Source: Balanoglossus misakiensis (Eukaryota > Hemichordata). Taken from it: 64,000 nt of DNA. The notes under the pieces were generated by a model. The model was not told the origin of the DNA and did not search any database. It saw only the letters and a list, made by a program, of their open reading frames with translations. Of this stretch, positions 10,221 to 21,228 are shown piece by piece. The stretch lies in the NCBI GenBank assembly GCA_040954595.2, contig CM082582.2, positions 6,696,001 to 6,760,000 of the forward strand. Reading direction: 5' to 3'. The position numbers and the translations under genes are program-made. Position 1 is the stretch's first letter, and each line of letters starts with the position of its first letter.

Positions 10221-12538
10221 TCGACTGTACTTGAAAGACAAAATATCACAGTTTGTGACAAAGGTTACAACAATCTTTCAATTCTAAAACAGTAGCTCTA
10301 AGCTAATACATAGAAATACTGGTCCAACAGAGTGCCACGGTTTGTCCAATGGGAAGTATATGCCCTTTATGGCAAATGACATAAAACATACATTTTTCCC
10401 TTTTGAAGAATTTGAACAGAAGTGGAGTCATGGAGACAAGATAAAACCATAGACGCCAGGGATAGTCTCTCTAGGGTCTCTGATAAAACTTCACAAATAC
10501 AAAACTACCATATGATAACATAAAAGTTCTCATAAAGAAAAAAAAATCACCAATTTTACAGAGGAGAAAACCAAATTCTATAAACACTACCCAAGTATTT
10601 TCTAAATTCAGTAGAACCCAATGAGGTTGTTACTAAAACATATAAATACATGTTTGAACAAAAGAAAATGTCACCAAACTCTAGACCGACTCCAATGCAG
10701 TGGAATACGAGAAAAGAACAGGAAGATCTAAGGATTTGAGAACTCAGCTGTGATTGGTTATGTCATGTACATGGGCCCTTACCTGAACTGGATGGAAATT
10801 TTTCCAAGAACTAGCAAATTATCATTTGTTTAAAATTAAAACCAACACATACAATGTATTAAAATTGCTGCAATTGTCAAGTGTCCCTGAAATGGTTTGT
10901 TAAAAAATGTCATGCATTTCTTTTTTTGTGTACTCTGCTATTTGTAACTGTTATGAATGATCACAGTCAAGTGACTGAATGTCATGGGTCTCTGCTTCTG
11001 AAAATGGAAACTTAAAACTTGTATTAAGATTCAATGCCTTTTGATCACATTTCAAAATATACACAATAAAATATAAATGCTCATACCATTAGGTGATATC
11101 TTGTTAACTTTTCATAAAAATATTTCAGGGTTCTAAAATTGGCAGTGCATGTTAGAAAGAAATTTGTGTAATCATGTTCTTAATACTCACAGCTAAGCTT
11201 AAAATCCTTAGATTTTCTTGTGATTCAAAATTTAAACATGAGCGAAAAAAAAATGTATCTCACAGCAAAGTTAAATTAATTTGTTCCCCTTTCCATAGAT
11301 TATACTTTTTATTAACTTAATGTTTTCACAAACCATGCATAATCAAACACACACACACACACACCAGATATCACATGAATAATTTAAAATGCATAACTTA
11401 TTAGAAAATGATATAAAATGTTACTTTTCTCAAGGAGTAAAATATTAAGATTATATACCTCTTTTTGTTGATCGGAATTCATAATAAAAACGGTTTGGTC
11501 ATAAAGCTACCAGTGTTGATTTCACTTACCCCAAGAACTTGTCCAAACTGCAAATCAGGTAAATGTGTACATAAATATACAAATTTTCATATTATCCTGA
11601 TATCATGTGTGATGAAATCAACACAGAAGCATTATTGAAAACAAATACATAAACAATGTTTAAAATGCATAGAACGTAGCACCTAAAAATGCTGCTAACA
11701 ATATTTCAGTACAACAATTTGCAACATTACACACAAAATGTGATCGTGCAACCACTGTGAACCAACTTTTGTAAAATCACGGTTTCCTGGAAATTTGATT
11801 TACACTTATCGGAGTGATTTTTTTAATACAGTTACAAGAAACAAGTCAAAGTGGTAACCAGTCTAAAACAGGTACCGTACAGTCAAAACAGATTAACTGT
11901 AATATTTACACTTTATCCAGTCTTACAGACAACTAGTCAGTCCACCACTAGTGACACATGCAAAACTAGCTGCAATGATTGTATCAGGTGCTGCTAGGTT
12001 GATAATGTCATTCACACCACTGCAATCACTGCAGCTAATGAAAAACATGCTGGGAGTGGGAGCTCCCGTGATAAATATACATTGTGTATATCCTTCTAAG
12101 AACACAAAAAACAACACTCTTTCAGCCTGACAGAAAACAGACAGGCCTGCAGATAGATTTACAACACTACTATCTAACCAAATTTATAAAATATCCGACA
12201 ACTGTTAGTGCATTTATTTTCATAGGACTTTGTGTTGTCCAAGTATGTCTGACAAGACCAAGGTAGTACGACAAAGTCCCAAGAAAATAAAGTCCTCTTC
12301 AGTGTGCAAGGTTTACACAAGATACTGAACATGAAAACTACATCTTATTTATGTGTTGAAATTTCAAGAAGACTACAATTAACAGTACACATTATTGTAC
12401 ATGTGCTATATGATCTGCTATTCTGGCAAGACCTTAATGAAATATGTATCGCTGAGACAGTTAGAATGCATTTTGTCACCATCATCATATCTCTACAGTT
12501 ATGGTGTCTACAATGGCAGTGATCTGTGGTACTGAATT
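10221..12538 (-). other. Predicted long 3' UTR of GFOD-like gene
   Basis: AT-rich stretch without a supported coding frame on either strand, containing a (CA)n run at about 11346-11364. Reading it as a 2.3-kb 3' UTR is inference from the poly(A) signal at 10215. The alternative is plain intergenic DNA with a shorter UTR. Confidence 0.4.
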
Positions 12539-13732
12539 TTAGGTGAAAGTTATCGAATGCCGACTTCGGTTCACAGCAGCTGACGTGAGGTACGGATTGG
12601 GGTCGGGTTCCTCGGTCATGATGGCCACCTTCTCCCACAGGCGGCTCTGGGTGGACTGGCGGATGGCGTCGACCACCGTCTGGACGTACAGGCCGTCCTC
12701 GAAGGTGGCGGCCATGGCGACGGGCTCGGGGTCCCAGCTGAGCTTGTCCTCCTTCCGCTCGAAGGCGTCCTTGAGCACGCAGATGAGCTTCAGCTGGCCC
12801 TTGAAGTAGGGCAGCGGCAGCTCCTTCAGGATGGCGTCCGACACCCCGAGTCGCTGCTGCTCGGAGATCAGCAGCGAGTCGGCCACGATGATCTCCTCCT
12901 TGCTCATGTCCGACCGCTGGCCGTAGAGGTCCGCCTCCCGCACGGCCAGCCGGCCCTTGGTGCCCACCAGGAGCACCTCCTGGGAGAAGACGCCGGCCAG
13001 GTGGGAGTCGAGCGTGACGGCCACGAAGGCGCCCTCGCTCATCTCCATCTGGAAGGTGCAGAAGTCGTCGCTGGTGATGCTGCGGATCCCCCGGATCTTG
13101 TCCGTCTGGGTCACCAGCGTTTTCAGCGTCCCGTTGACCTTGACCGCCCGCTGATTCATGACGTAGGTGACGATGTCGATCATGTGGCAGCCTATGATGT
13201 TCAGGATCCCGCCGCCCATCACCTCGTCGCACTCCCAGTTGTACCGCTCGCGCAGCAGACTCCCGCAGTGGACGCGGATCTCGCACAGCTGCGCCTCGCC
13301 GACATACCCCTCCGACAACAGCGCCTTCATCTTTGCGAAGGCTGGTAGGAATCGCAGCCCGTGTCCCATGATCGACATCAGCGTCGGGTAATACCTAGCC
13401 GCATTGACCATCTTGAAAGCATCCACCTCATTCAGTCCGGCGGGTTTCTCGCACAGAACGTGCTTACCTATCCCCAACGCCTTCACTGCAACTTGTGAGT
13501 GCATTATCGGGGGATTACTGATACAAACCAGGTCGACGTTCTGATGCAGCAATACATTGTCGACTTTATCCGTGTAATATGGAATGCTGAGGTCAGTCGC
13601 AATGTCCTGTGCCAGTTCCACGGTAGGTGCCCAAATAGCTTCAACTTTGAACCCGACCGCTTTCAGGATGGACACTTTGGCACGGGCCAGAGACCCGTAG
13701 CCAAATACTCCGACGCCCGGTAACATCTTCAT
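12539..13732 (-). CDS. GFOD1/2-like oxidoreductase (GFO/IDH/MocA family), 397 aa, one exon
   Basis: An uninterrupted frame begins MKMLPGVGVFGYGSLARAKV. MLPGVGVFG is the usual GFOD start, so translation may begin at residue 1 or 3. The N-terminal Rossmann fold shows GVFGYG at 8-13. The second half carries the GFO/IDH/MocA C-terminal domain with DDFCTFQM, DLYGQR and the terminal MTEEPDPNPYL block typical of GFOD1/GFOD2. The length matches the vertebrate proteins (about 385-390 aa). The dinucleotide-binding EKP motif is intact at 95-97 and the active-site-region histidine is present (GGGILNIIGCH, His183), but the usual catalytic Asp position is Ile179. The biochemical substrate of GFOD proteins is not established. 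GC-rich third positions contrast with the flanks. I cannot assign it to GFOD1 versus GFOD2; it is probably the pre-duplication orthologue. Confidence 0.92.
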   Translation of the reverse strand: MKMLPGVGVFGYGSLARAKVSILKAVGFKVEAIWAPTVELAQDIATDLSIPYYTDKVDNVLLHQNVDLVCISNPPIMHSQVAVKALGIGKHVLCEKPAGLNEVDAFKMVNAARYYPTLMSIMGHGLRFLPAFAKMKALLSEGYVGEAQLCEIRVHCGSLLRERYNWECDEVMGGGILNIIGCHMIDIVTYVMNQRAVKVNGTLKTLVTQTDKIRGIRSITSDDFCTFQMEMSEGAFVAVTLDSHLAGVFSQEVLLVGTKGRLAVREADLYGQRSDMSKEEIIVADSLLISEQQRLGVSDAILKELPLPYFKGQLKLICVLKDAFERKEDKLSWDPEPVAMAATFEDGLYVQTVVDAIRQSTQSRLWEKVAIMTEEPDPNPYLTSAAVNRSRHSITFT

Positions 13733-14420
13733 TTGAAAACGAATGTGTATTCAGGCGAACGACTTGAAGCTGTTCCTCGGTTAAAATTCATAATGGTTGA
13801 CAGAACAATGGATATTGGGAGGTCTCAAGCGCAGAGACAAATTTCCGCGATAATAATAATACCATGGTCATTCAAAATCAAATGATGATATGACCTGTCC
13901 TGACCCGTCGTTTGTCATCAGGTTATCCGGAAAATACCAAGTGGCCTAACCTTCACCATGCTTCCCTTTTCCCATAGTAATTGTTAGCGTTATCTTCAAC
14001 ACTCACACATCAATTTTCACGACGGAATATTCACATTTTCCCTCTAAATCCGGTCTGTTCATCAATTCACGATCTGTTCCTCTTCCGTTCTCAGCATCGT
14101 CTTATCACGGGAAGGGCGCCGCCTATGGCAGGCGTCTGAAAAACGTTCGCATACACGTAAGAAATGCAATGTACATGTCGTGTTTTATGAAATATGAACA
14201 GATATATTTGAAGTGGTAGTTTATTCTTTCAATGCACAGAAGAAAGCATTTGTAAAACACGCGAATGTAAAATTTTCGGATTTTACCTAAATTATACCGA
14301 CTTACGGTAGGAGTATAATTGTCGCAAAAGTAAAGTGAGACTGTTTTACGACGCTCACGCATGCGAAAGGTCATATTTACATAACAAACAGGATTCTGAT
14401 TCTGACAGCTTGTGATAAGG
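13733..14420. promoter_or_regulatory. Shared upstream region between GFOD (minus) and MsrA (plus)
   Basis: The GFOD start at 13732 and the MsrA TATA box at 14421 face away from each other across about 690 bases that contain no supported gene. A head-to-head layout makes this a candidate bidirectional promoter. Confidence 0.45.
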
Positions 14421-14428
14421 TATATAAA
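14421..14428 (+). promoter_or_regulatory. TATA box of MsrA
   Basis: TATATAAA about 30 bases before the likely transcription start near 14450. A non-coding first exon from there ends at 14506 with a consensus GTAAG donor. Confidence 0.5.
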
Positions 14429-16425
14429 CGCCGATCTTGCATGAATTCTCAGTTGCGCATACTGTGGAGAAAGCTATCGTCTTGGCCCGTCTTCTTTCAA
14501 CCAGCGGTAAGTTTTCCCCCTTTGTTTCATGTGCTTTTATGAAGGTAAACTGTTAGCGCGCACCTCTATCGAGTTTGTCCATTTACGCAACCTTGTCAGC
14601 CGGCGAGTTGTATAACTTCGAGATTTGCTGTATATGCACGATCGGACGATGTGTAAAGTACCATCTCTAAAGTACTACACGACGTCTTAATATTGAGATC
14701 ATATCTTTGGCACAGCGAAGTTCATATTTCTTGTCTTCACGACGTCAGCAATAGGCGATCATCGATGTGTATATTCCCCTGCGATCGTAGTCGCACAAGG
14801 TCAAGTTGACACTACCCCGAGGAACTTCAAAAACAGAGGCTCAAGAAAAAGGGACTGCGATCGTGATCATGTGTTGATGATCGACGACTTTTTGTGCCAC
14901 CAATACACGCATACAAGCTTTCCCATGGGACATGCAGGCAAAACTTCCATATTCCCATATTAATTGTATAGACTTTGATTTTTAAAGGTCTAGCTCACAT
15001 GAGCTGGACAGTACCCAACACGTGAGGCAGTTTGGCACCGAATGACACCACTTCAAAATTGTCATTTATCAGATGTTTGTGTCTGTATTTCTGATGCAAT
15101 ACGTATTGCAGAGTTGGCTTGTAACAGGATGTCTCTTGGTACTCGTTGGCCATGTTTCAAGGACTATTAGTGACTCGTCACTTTGGGTCCACAAGTTACT
15201 TTTTGGACTGTAAGCACACCAATTAACATTCTAATGACCAAAAATAGTATTGCCCTACTATCCTATCCGCCTTTGATTCAGTTCTGGGTATTAAAAGTTT
15301 GTGACACACAGTTTCCTGGAACGAAAGTTGAAGCATTGTCTATTTCACTGAGTTATAATTTCGCTATTTTCACTGATTGACAAAATCAAGTGAATTAAAC
15401 CATGATTAAACCCAAGTGAATATAACAACAGTTGTTTTGTAGCAAAATTTGTGGATTTAAAACCCAAAGCATCTGTCCAAACACCAAAACAGTGAAATTT
15501 AATCCCAAAGTGAACAGTAACCTAAAACATTAGATTTTATAAGGAAGTGAAACCAAATTCCTTACTTATAGAGTTCAGTGAACCTCTTGCTTTTATGGGG
15601 TTGCCTTATTGCTGTTTATTAACCCGGATAAGGTTGCTAGGCTACATTGCCTTTGTTGTTTTTGTTTTAGTTTGAATCATATTACTATTATTACGGTAGT
15701 TGAGCTTAGACTGTACGCCACAAGAATACTTGGTAAGTACAAGTACAATGTACTTCGATCATTGGCACATAGTCTTCAGGTATATCACACTTGTACATGT
15801 ACTTGGTAACTTCACTACGTGGGGTAGTATAGCAAGTGATGCCCGCTGCTGTGACACAAAGCTTTTTCACTACACAAACATAACCTTGCATAGACTAGTG
15901 AGTGTCACCAACTCCGTGACTTCCTTCTCTGTACAGTATACAATTGTACAGCGTACACTTATGAATAGGTTAGGCAAGAAGATCGAGCGATGGTATGGCC
16001 TTTACTTTAGTGTCAATGTCAAATACATTTCTGTTTTATTGTCTAATTTCACCTGTAAACATGTATTTATAAACAGTGGATTGAACTTCGACATTTCTTA
16101 ACACTTGATAATGGATGAACAATAACACTCGATAATGATGACTTTTAACAGCTGAGAAGACAATAGCTTCAGATAAACAATGCCTATTTCTCAATAAACA
16201 ATTAGTATATAACTCTATTTGAGAGGAGTTGGTAGACAGAGTTTGTCCTGGACAGCACTCCCAACAAACCAATACATTGCGTATAAAAATAGAACTACCC
16301 CACTCCGGTGAAATATGCATTGTTCATACCACATGAACCTGTTTCCAGACAGAAAGCCCAACTACATATATATATCTAAATTGTCTCTGTGCTTTTCTTT
16401 TTATTTCTAGATAAAACCATCCAAC

Positions 16426-18328
16426 ATGCCTTACCTGGTGCCATCTATGCCAACCCAGAAGGCCACTTTTGCACTTAGCTGATTTTGGTTCCCCGAGGCA
16501 CAGTATGGCTGTGCTGAGGGGATCATTCACACCAAGGTTGGGTACACGGGTGGCAGGAAAAGCCACCCCACCTACCATGACCTGTAAGTATTCAAATCTG
16601 TACATTCTGATTATCATCTACCAAGAAAATGCATGTTTGTGTGGACAGTGGTCCATCAGGGGCCAGGTGCCTAACATACCGTTTTCTGGGATCATAAAAT
16701 CGATAATATTTCATACTGATCAATTTTTATTTGGTTATTTATGGGTTTACTACAGACCTTAGAAACAAAACTGTGTAAATCAAGGCGTACTGGTATGAAA
16801 CAGTCTTGGACAGAATTTTAAATCTTTCATAAAATTCCTGGACATGTGCCTACCAATGCTAGCCAAGACAGGTCATAGTACAGGGTTATAAATTATTTAG
16901 ATGAAGTGAGTTGTCAAACAGTGAACCATGATAAGTGGAGCCCATCCATCCAAATTATCTACAGTGAACCATCAACTTGATGTAGAGTGTATCTCTATGG
17001 GTCAGTATGATAAAACATTAATGTTCAGTGGAGCTGAACTTTACCAGTTTTTTGGAACAAAATTTAAGACATTGTCCGCACAAACATGACAATATGCAAA
17101 TGAGCTCAGTGATGATTTTACATTTTCAATGGGATTTAATTTAATTGCAAACTTCTCAGTCCAAAAATAATGGCAGTGTATGTAATATTTTAGTACTTGT
17201 GTATCATCAAGTCTAGATTGAATGAGTAATTTTTTTCAGAGTGGGAGTTGGACACACTTCATCAGGTTGTAACAGTTTTACCCATTTGTATGTTACACAC
17301 ACACACACACACACACACACACGTACTGATTCTACTATTTTCCCTTTTATCAGTGGTGACCACACTGAGTCAGTGCAGATCGACTTTGATCCAAAACAGA
17401 CCAACTACGAGAACTTGCTGAAGATGTTTTGGAACAACCACGACTCCACCGCCTGTCACAGCCGTCAGTACATGTCGGCCATCTTCTACCACGACGACGA
17501 GCAGAAGAGGCTGGCCGAGCTGACCAAGGAGAGTCACCAGAAGAAGGTCGCTAAGCCCATTGCGACCAAGATTCTGCCGGCAGAGACGTTCTACGATGCT
17601 GAAGAGTAAGTGGACTGAAAGTGTCGTCTTTACATGATCTACAGTTCAATCTGCTAGCAATCTTTTGAGTCGTTCAAGTGCCATTGTTCTCCCCAGAACG
17701 ATTAAAGAGTATTGGCTGATACCCTTCAATTTTGGGGAAAACATACTGTAAAACACTTTATTTTCGCGAGTTGGAATTTTCGCGATATCGAGAGAGGCCA
17801 CTGTTTCGCGAGTATTATTTTTCGCCTTCTCTTATTTCATTCACTGCATCGTTATCTTCAAAAATTTACACAACTTTTTATTTTCACGCTATTTGGGCTC
17901 TCGCGTATTTCGCGAAAATTTATTGCTCGCGAAAATAAAGTGTTTTACAGTACTCATTGTCAAAATCATGAATTGTGTTGTTAGGCAAAATAGTCAATGC
18001 TGTTACACTGTACTTGCATGGATGCATTTCCATTTGACTGGTCGCTATTGTACACACCCATGGTTTTATTCTGACATTTTCCAACAATTCCCCCCATCAA
18101 AACAGTTACCACCAGAAGTACCTGCTGAGAAACCACCGCGGCTTGATGCAGAGTCTCAGCCTCACCGCCAGCGAGGTCAAGAACTCGCATGTCGCCTGCC
18201 GGCTGAATGGCTACGTCGGTGGCTATGGCACCTTGGCCAAGTTCAACGAGGAGGCGGGGAAGCTGGGCATCAGCGACGACCAGATCGATTACGTCCGCAC
18301 TGCGGTCAGCCGCGGGCCGAATAACTAG
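16426..18328 (+). CDS. MSRA: Methionine sulfoxide reductase A, predicted selenoprotein (TGA = Sec19), 210 aa
   Basis: Coding exons are 16426-16583, 17354-17605 and 18106-18328, with GT-AG introns. A non-coding exon ends at 14506. MsrA reduces methionine-S-sulfoxide in free and protein form. In frame from ATG 16426 the peptide reads ...TFALS-[TGA]-FWFPEAQYGC..., then KVGYTGGRKSHPTYHDL, GDHTESVQIDFDP and YHQKYL. In MsrA the residue before FWxxE is the catalytic cysteine, and here its codon is TGA (16480-16482, residue 19). The frame is otherwise open, splice phases agree, and the 633-nt CDS is a whole number of codons. A SECIS-like hairpin follows the TAG stop (18326-18328). The C-terminus (ACRLNGYVGGYG...) is the long type without the GYCGLGGTG..C resolving-cysteine tail. 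Alternative readings are an assembly error for TGC/TGT or a decaying copy, but conservation around the site argues against decay. Confidence 0.88.
17293..17322. repeat. (CA)n microsatellite in MsrA intron
   Basis: About 14 CA units, 30 bases before the acceptor of MsrA coding exon 2 (17354), overlapping the likely branch-point region. Confidence 0.9.
17744..17952. mobile_element. 209-bp MITE with 27-bp perfect terminal inverted repeats
   Basis: Starts TACTGTAAAACACTTTATTT followed by TCGCGAG and ends with its exact reverse complement at 17926-17952. Terminal TA on both sides is consistent with a TA target duplication, as in Tc1/mariner-type elements. The interior repeats TTCGCGA and CGCGAAAA motifs and has no coding capacity. 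Located in the last intron of MsrA. Confidence 0.85.
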
Positions 18329-18372
18329 AGCCAAGTAGGCAGGCTCGTGCAAATGTGTGGAGAGAAAAAATT

Positions 18373-18378
18373 AATAAA
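18373..18378 (+). terminator. Proximal poly(A) signal of MsrA, before the SECIS
   Basis: AATAAA 45 bases past the stop codon. Use of this site would leave the SECIS candidate (18555-18682) out of the mRNA. More distal AATAAA hexamers lie at 19598-19603 and 20185-20190. Confidence 0.45.
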
Positions 18379-18412
18379 CAAAAACGCATCATAGGTGGTG
18401 TTGATCAATTGC

Positions 18413-18515
18413 AGTGAAAAAAAATAATCATTTTGTTCAACCGTGAAAAAAAAAAAATTATGTGAAAAAAATCATTTTCTTCCACTATGAAAAAAATCAT
18501 TTTTTTCCACACATT
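18413..18515. repeat. A/T-rich degenerate tandem of TGAAAAAAATCATTTT units
   Basis: Three to four imperfect copies of a GTGAAAAAAATCATTTT-like unit ending in TTCCAC, in the MsrA 3' UTR between the stop codon and the SECIS candidate. Each unit is close to self-complementary. Confidence 0.7.
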
Positions 18516-18554
18516 GGCAGTGCGTTGCATCCATGGTTGTCCCTCAACGTATCC

Positions 18555-18682
18555 ACACACCTCTGTTTATGAGTACCTGACTCCAATGCTTTTGACGTCT
18601 TGTGGCTAACTCAAGTGCTATGCTTGAAGCCACAGGACTGAGGACTATTTCCCTTGGGCGGTACCGATAGTCAGAGGTGTGT
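18555..18682 (+). promoter_or_regulatory. SECIS-like element in MsrA 3' UTR
   Basis: The outer stem ACACACCTCTG (18555-18565) pairs perfectly with CAGAGGTGTGT (18672-18682). Inside, TGAC (18593-18596) faces TGAG (18639-18642), giving tandem G.A pairs. An 11-bp helix follows: GTCTTGTGGCT 18597-18607 with AGCCACAGGAC 18628-18638, one G-U. Then comes an unpaired AAC (18608-18610) and a small apical stem TCAAG/CTTGA. The spacing from TGA to AA is 12 nt, as in eukaryotic form-2 SECIS elements. The weak points are that the base before TGA is T rather than A/G, and that a second possible quartet (ATGA 18569-18572 with CGAT 18665-18668) sits lower in the same hairpin. It starts about 227 bases after the stop, an ordinary distance. 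Confidence 0.68.
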
Positions 18683-21228
18683 TGATTATAAAGATGGCAA
18701 CCCTGGTGCCGACACTCAGAGAATTATACCATAAAGCATTTAACACTAATTGAAAACTACATGTATTCCTTTGTTTTTAAAAATTCAACCTAAGAATCTG
18801 AAATTGATTTAAAAGTATTGAATTTGAACATTTCCAGAAAATTGTAAGATAATGAATTTTTGCACACTGGCTTTTATGAATTAGTCAAATATATGAAAAA
18901 TAGATAAACAATTATATCAAAGAAGATCACATAAAGGTTTCAGAATTTTAGCAAGTATTGGCAATAGAAGAGCAGCCTTGTTTTTCTGATGCCATTTTTG
19001 GAGGCGAGAGGGTAAAGTTCAAAGTTCAGATGATATTCTGCTGTACAGGTGAACATCAAAGTGGGTTTATCACTGTACTGTATTTTGAATGGCCAAGTGA
19101 TGTGTGAATCAGGACATGAATATATGAAATATTTTAGTCGGCAACACTTATCAGTTAGATCTGTGACCAGTTTCCCACAGATACGTTTTGTCAAACTGGA
19201 TGAACATATAGATTGCACATATGCATACGAGTATTAGAAATTTGGAGCAAATTTTGACTTGTGAATAGGTGTATTTTGTACCAAATAGTTTACATTGCTG
19301 AAGGACAAGATCCTGAAAATTACCCCATGAACATTATACCTCAGGTTTGACTGTGACTTCTGTCCAAATTCCAGTGCAAGTACATTAAATCCAGTTCAAC
19401 CCACGTTTTACATAGTATTGATGCACTTACTATATATTCAGGAAAAGTGGACTGGTAAAAGTTCTGGATCAACAAGTAAAGATATTCATGTCATTTACAA
19501 CAAAACAATATGGGCACAATTTATGGCTCTTTTTATCCAATCAAAACATTGTTTCATAAGACAGTATATATTCAGAAAATGTATTTGGCATATTGCAAAT
19601 AAATGGAGAAATCTTAAAAATTGGTCTCTTGGAGTGTGTTTAGTGAGTGGAATTATGAATGTAAATGCACCATCCCAAAAATGTACTCAAAAGTTGTATA
19701 CACATATAGGGAGCTGGGTGACCTACATAATGTGCTCACTGCAAATGTCAGCATCTGTTATCAGTCCTTGTAGCATGTGGCCTAGAAAGTTCAGGTTCTC
19801 ATGAGCTGCTGCTTATGTAGGTTAACTATACCACCAAATTACTTGTATGTTGTAATTTGACTGTTTTGCTCACCATCTTTTGATTTGGACAAATCAGAAA
19901 CATTTTAGCCCTTTGAAACATTGCCAGTGGTACAGCTGGTGTCGAGAGCGCCCTCTACAGACAAGCAAGCTTGGCACGGAAACAAGGAGGGTGGTTATTG
20001 TCCTAATTCTACCACAAAAGCTGTGCTGTTAATCCACGATGAATATCGTGTGTATATCAGTGACATCATGCACAACAAAAATGACACCCACATCAAAATT
20101 TTACAATTCCATTGTATCTTACACTTTATTTTTCCTACTGCCCATGGCTTCAAAGTTATGAAAGCTTGCCTACTACCAGCTTTGAATAAAAAATATAGCC
20201 TGCTATTTTAAGCCTGTGCATTGCAGAATGGATGGAAAACTGTATAAACAGAAACACTCCTGCATGTTATGTGTTTTTGAATGATGAGTGACCGCCGTCA
20301 ACAACTGGCTTTCCCTCCACAACTGACATGGTATCTGCCACTGCATTGTCTATATGGATCGTTGCATTATCTTACAGGTGAATTCAACAGGAAATGGGTT
20401 TACAAAAGGTTAAACGTAATGCATATTATCAAGAAACAAACTCCAGTAAATCAGACTAGAAATTACAGTATCCTACATATGACTGACAAAATGACATGTA
20501 TTCCCAAAAACTTTGAACCTGCCAATTGCAAACTGACCAAATCCATGCCCGTGCTAACCCGATCAAAATTTAATTGATATTTCATATGAATTAAATTATC
20601 ACTGTCTAGCACCTGAAAAAATATTCTCTGAGAATTCCACTCTGAATTTGTTTCCACAAAAAACACTAAATTAATATTGCTATCAACAAGAAAATATGTG
20701 TGTTATATAAGAAGTGTTTCCACTCAGATGTGTTTTGTTCAAAGTGTCAACTTCAGAACAGTGACTTGAATGCATCTAACCTGGAACATGGATGTTGTAT
20801 GTATGTAGGGGTTATCTCGTTTCCCTGATACCAGTGGTGCAAATGCTATGATCCAGCTTGCCTTACGATTGTGCATTTGAGTGTGAAAGGGCTTACCAGC
20901 AGAGATGATGATGCTTAAAAGCCAATCATGATAGAACCCTTCACACTTGTTAGTTTCAAAGGAATGAGTGTGACCCCATAAATTGGTGGCCTTCCATCGT
21001 AGCACCCATGCTACTGGTAGAAGAAAGAGAGAGAGAGCCCTCATACAACATCACCAAGTCCCCTGTGGTTTGTCCAAGAAGATAAACTGATATATATTAT
21101 ACACTAGATGGTTCCCGTGAAAGGAGAAATGATATACCAAAAGGAAATGTTCTAAATCCTACGCAGGGTGATAATTTTTTTTTAAAATGAAGAATAACTG
21201 GAAAGTCTGTTGGAGTCTCTTGGTGTCA
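18683..21228. other. Convergent region between MsrA and GCSH 3' ends
   Basis: Probably includes the distal MsrA 3' UTR (AATAAA at 19598 and 20185) and the GCSH 3' UTR. A short foldback GTGTGAAAGGG/CCCTTCACAC lies near 20880-20950. No supported coding gene. Confidence 0.45.

Noticed and set aside
12345-13286. 313-codon Arg/Gly/Ala-rich open frame on the minus strand
   Set aside because: It is the GC-rich GFOD coding sequence read in another frame, and its composition is typical of a shadow frame.
16480-16482. TGA as a sign that MsrA is a pseudogene
   Set aside because: It replaces precisely the catalytic residue codon, the rest of the gene is intact and a SECIS-like hairpin follows, so Sec decoding is the better reading.
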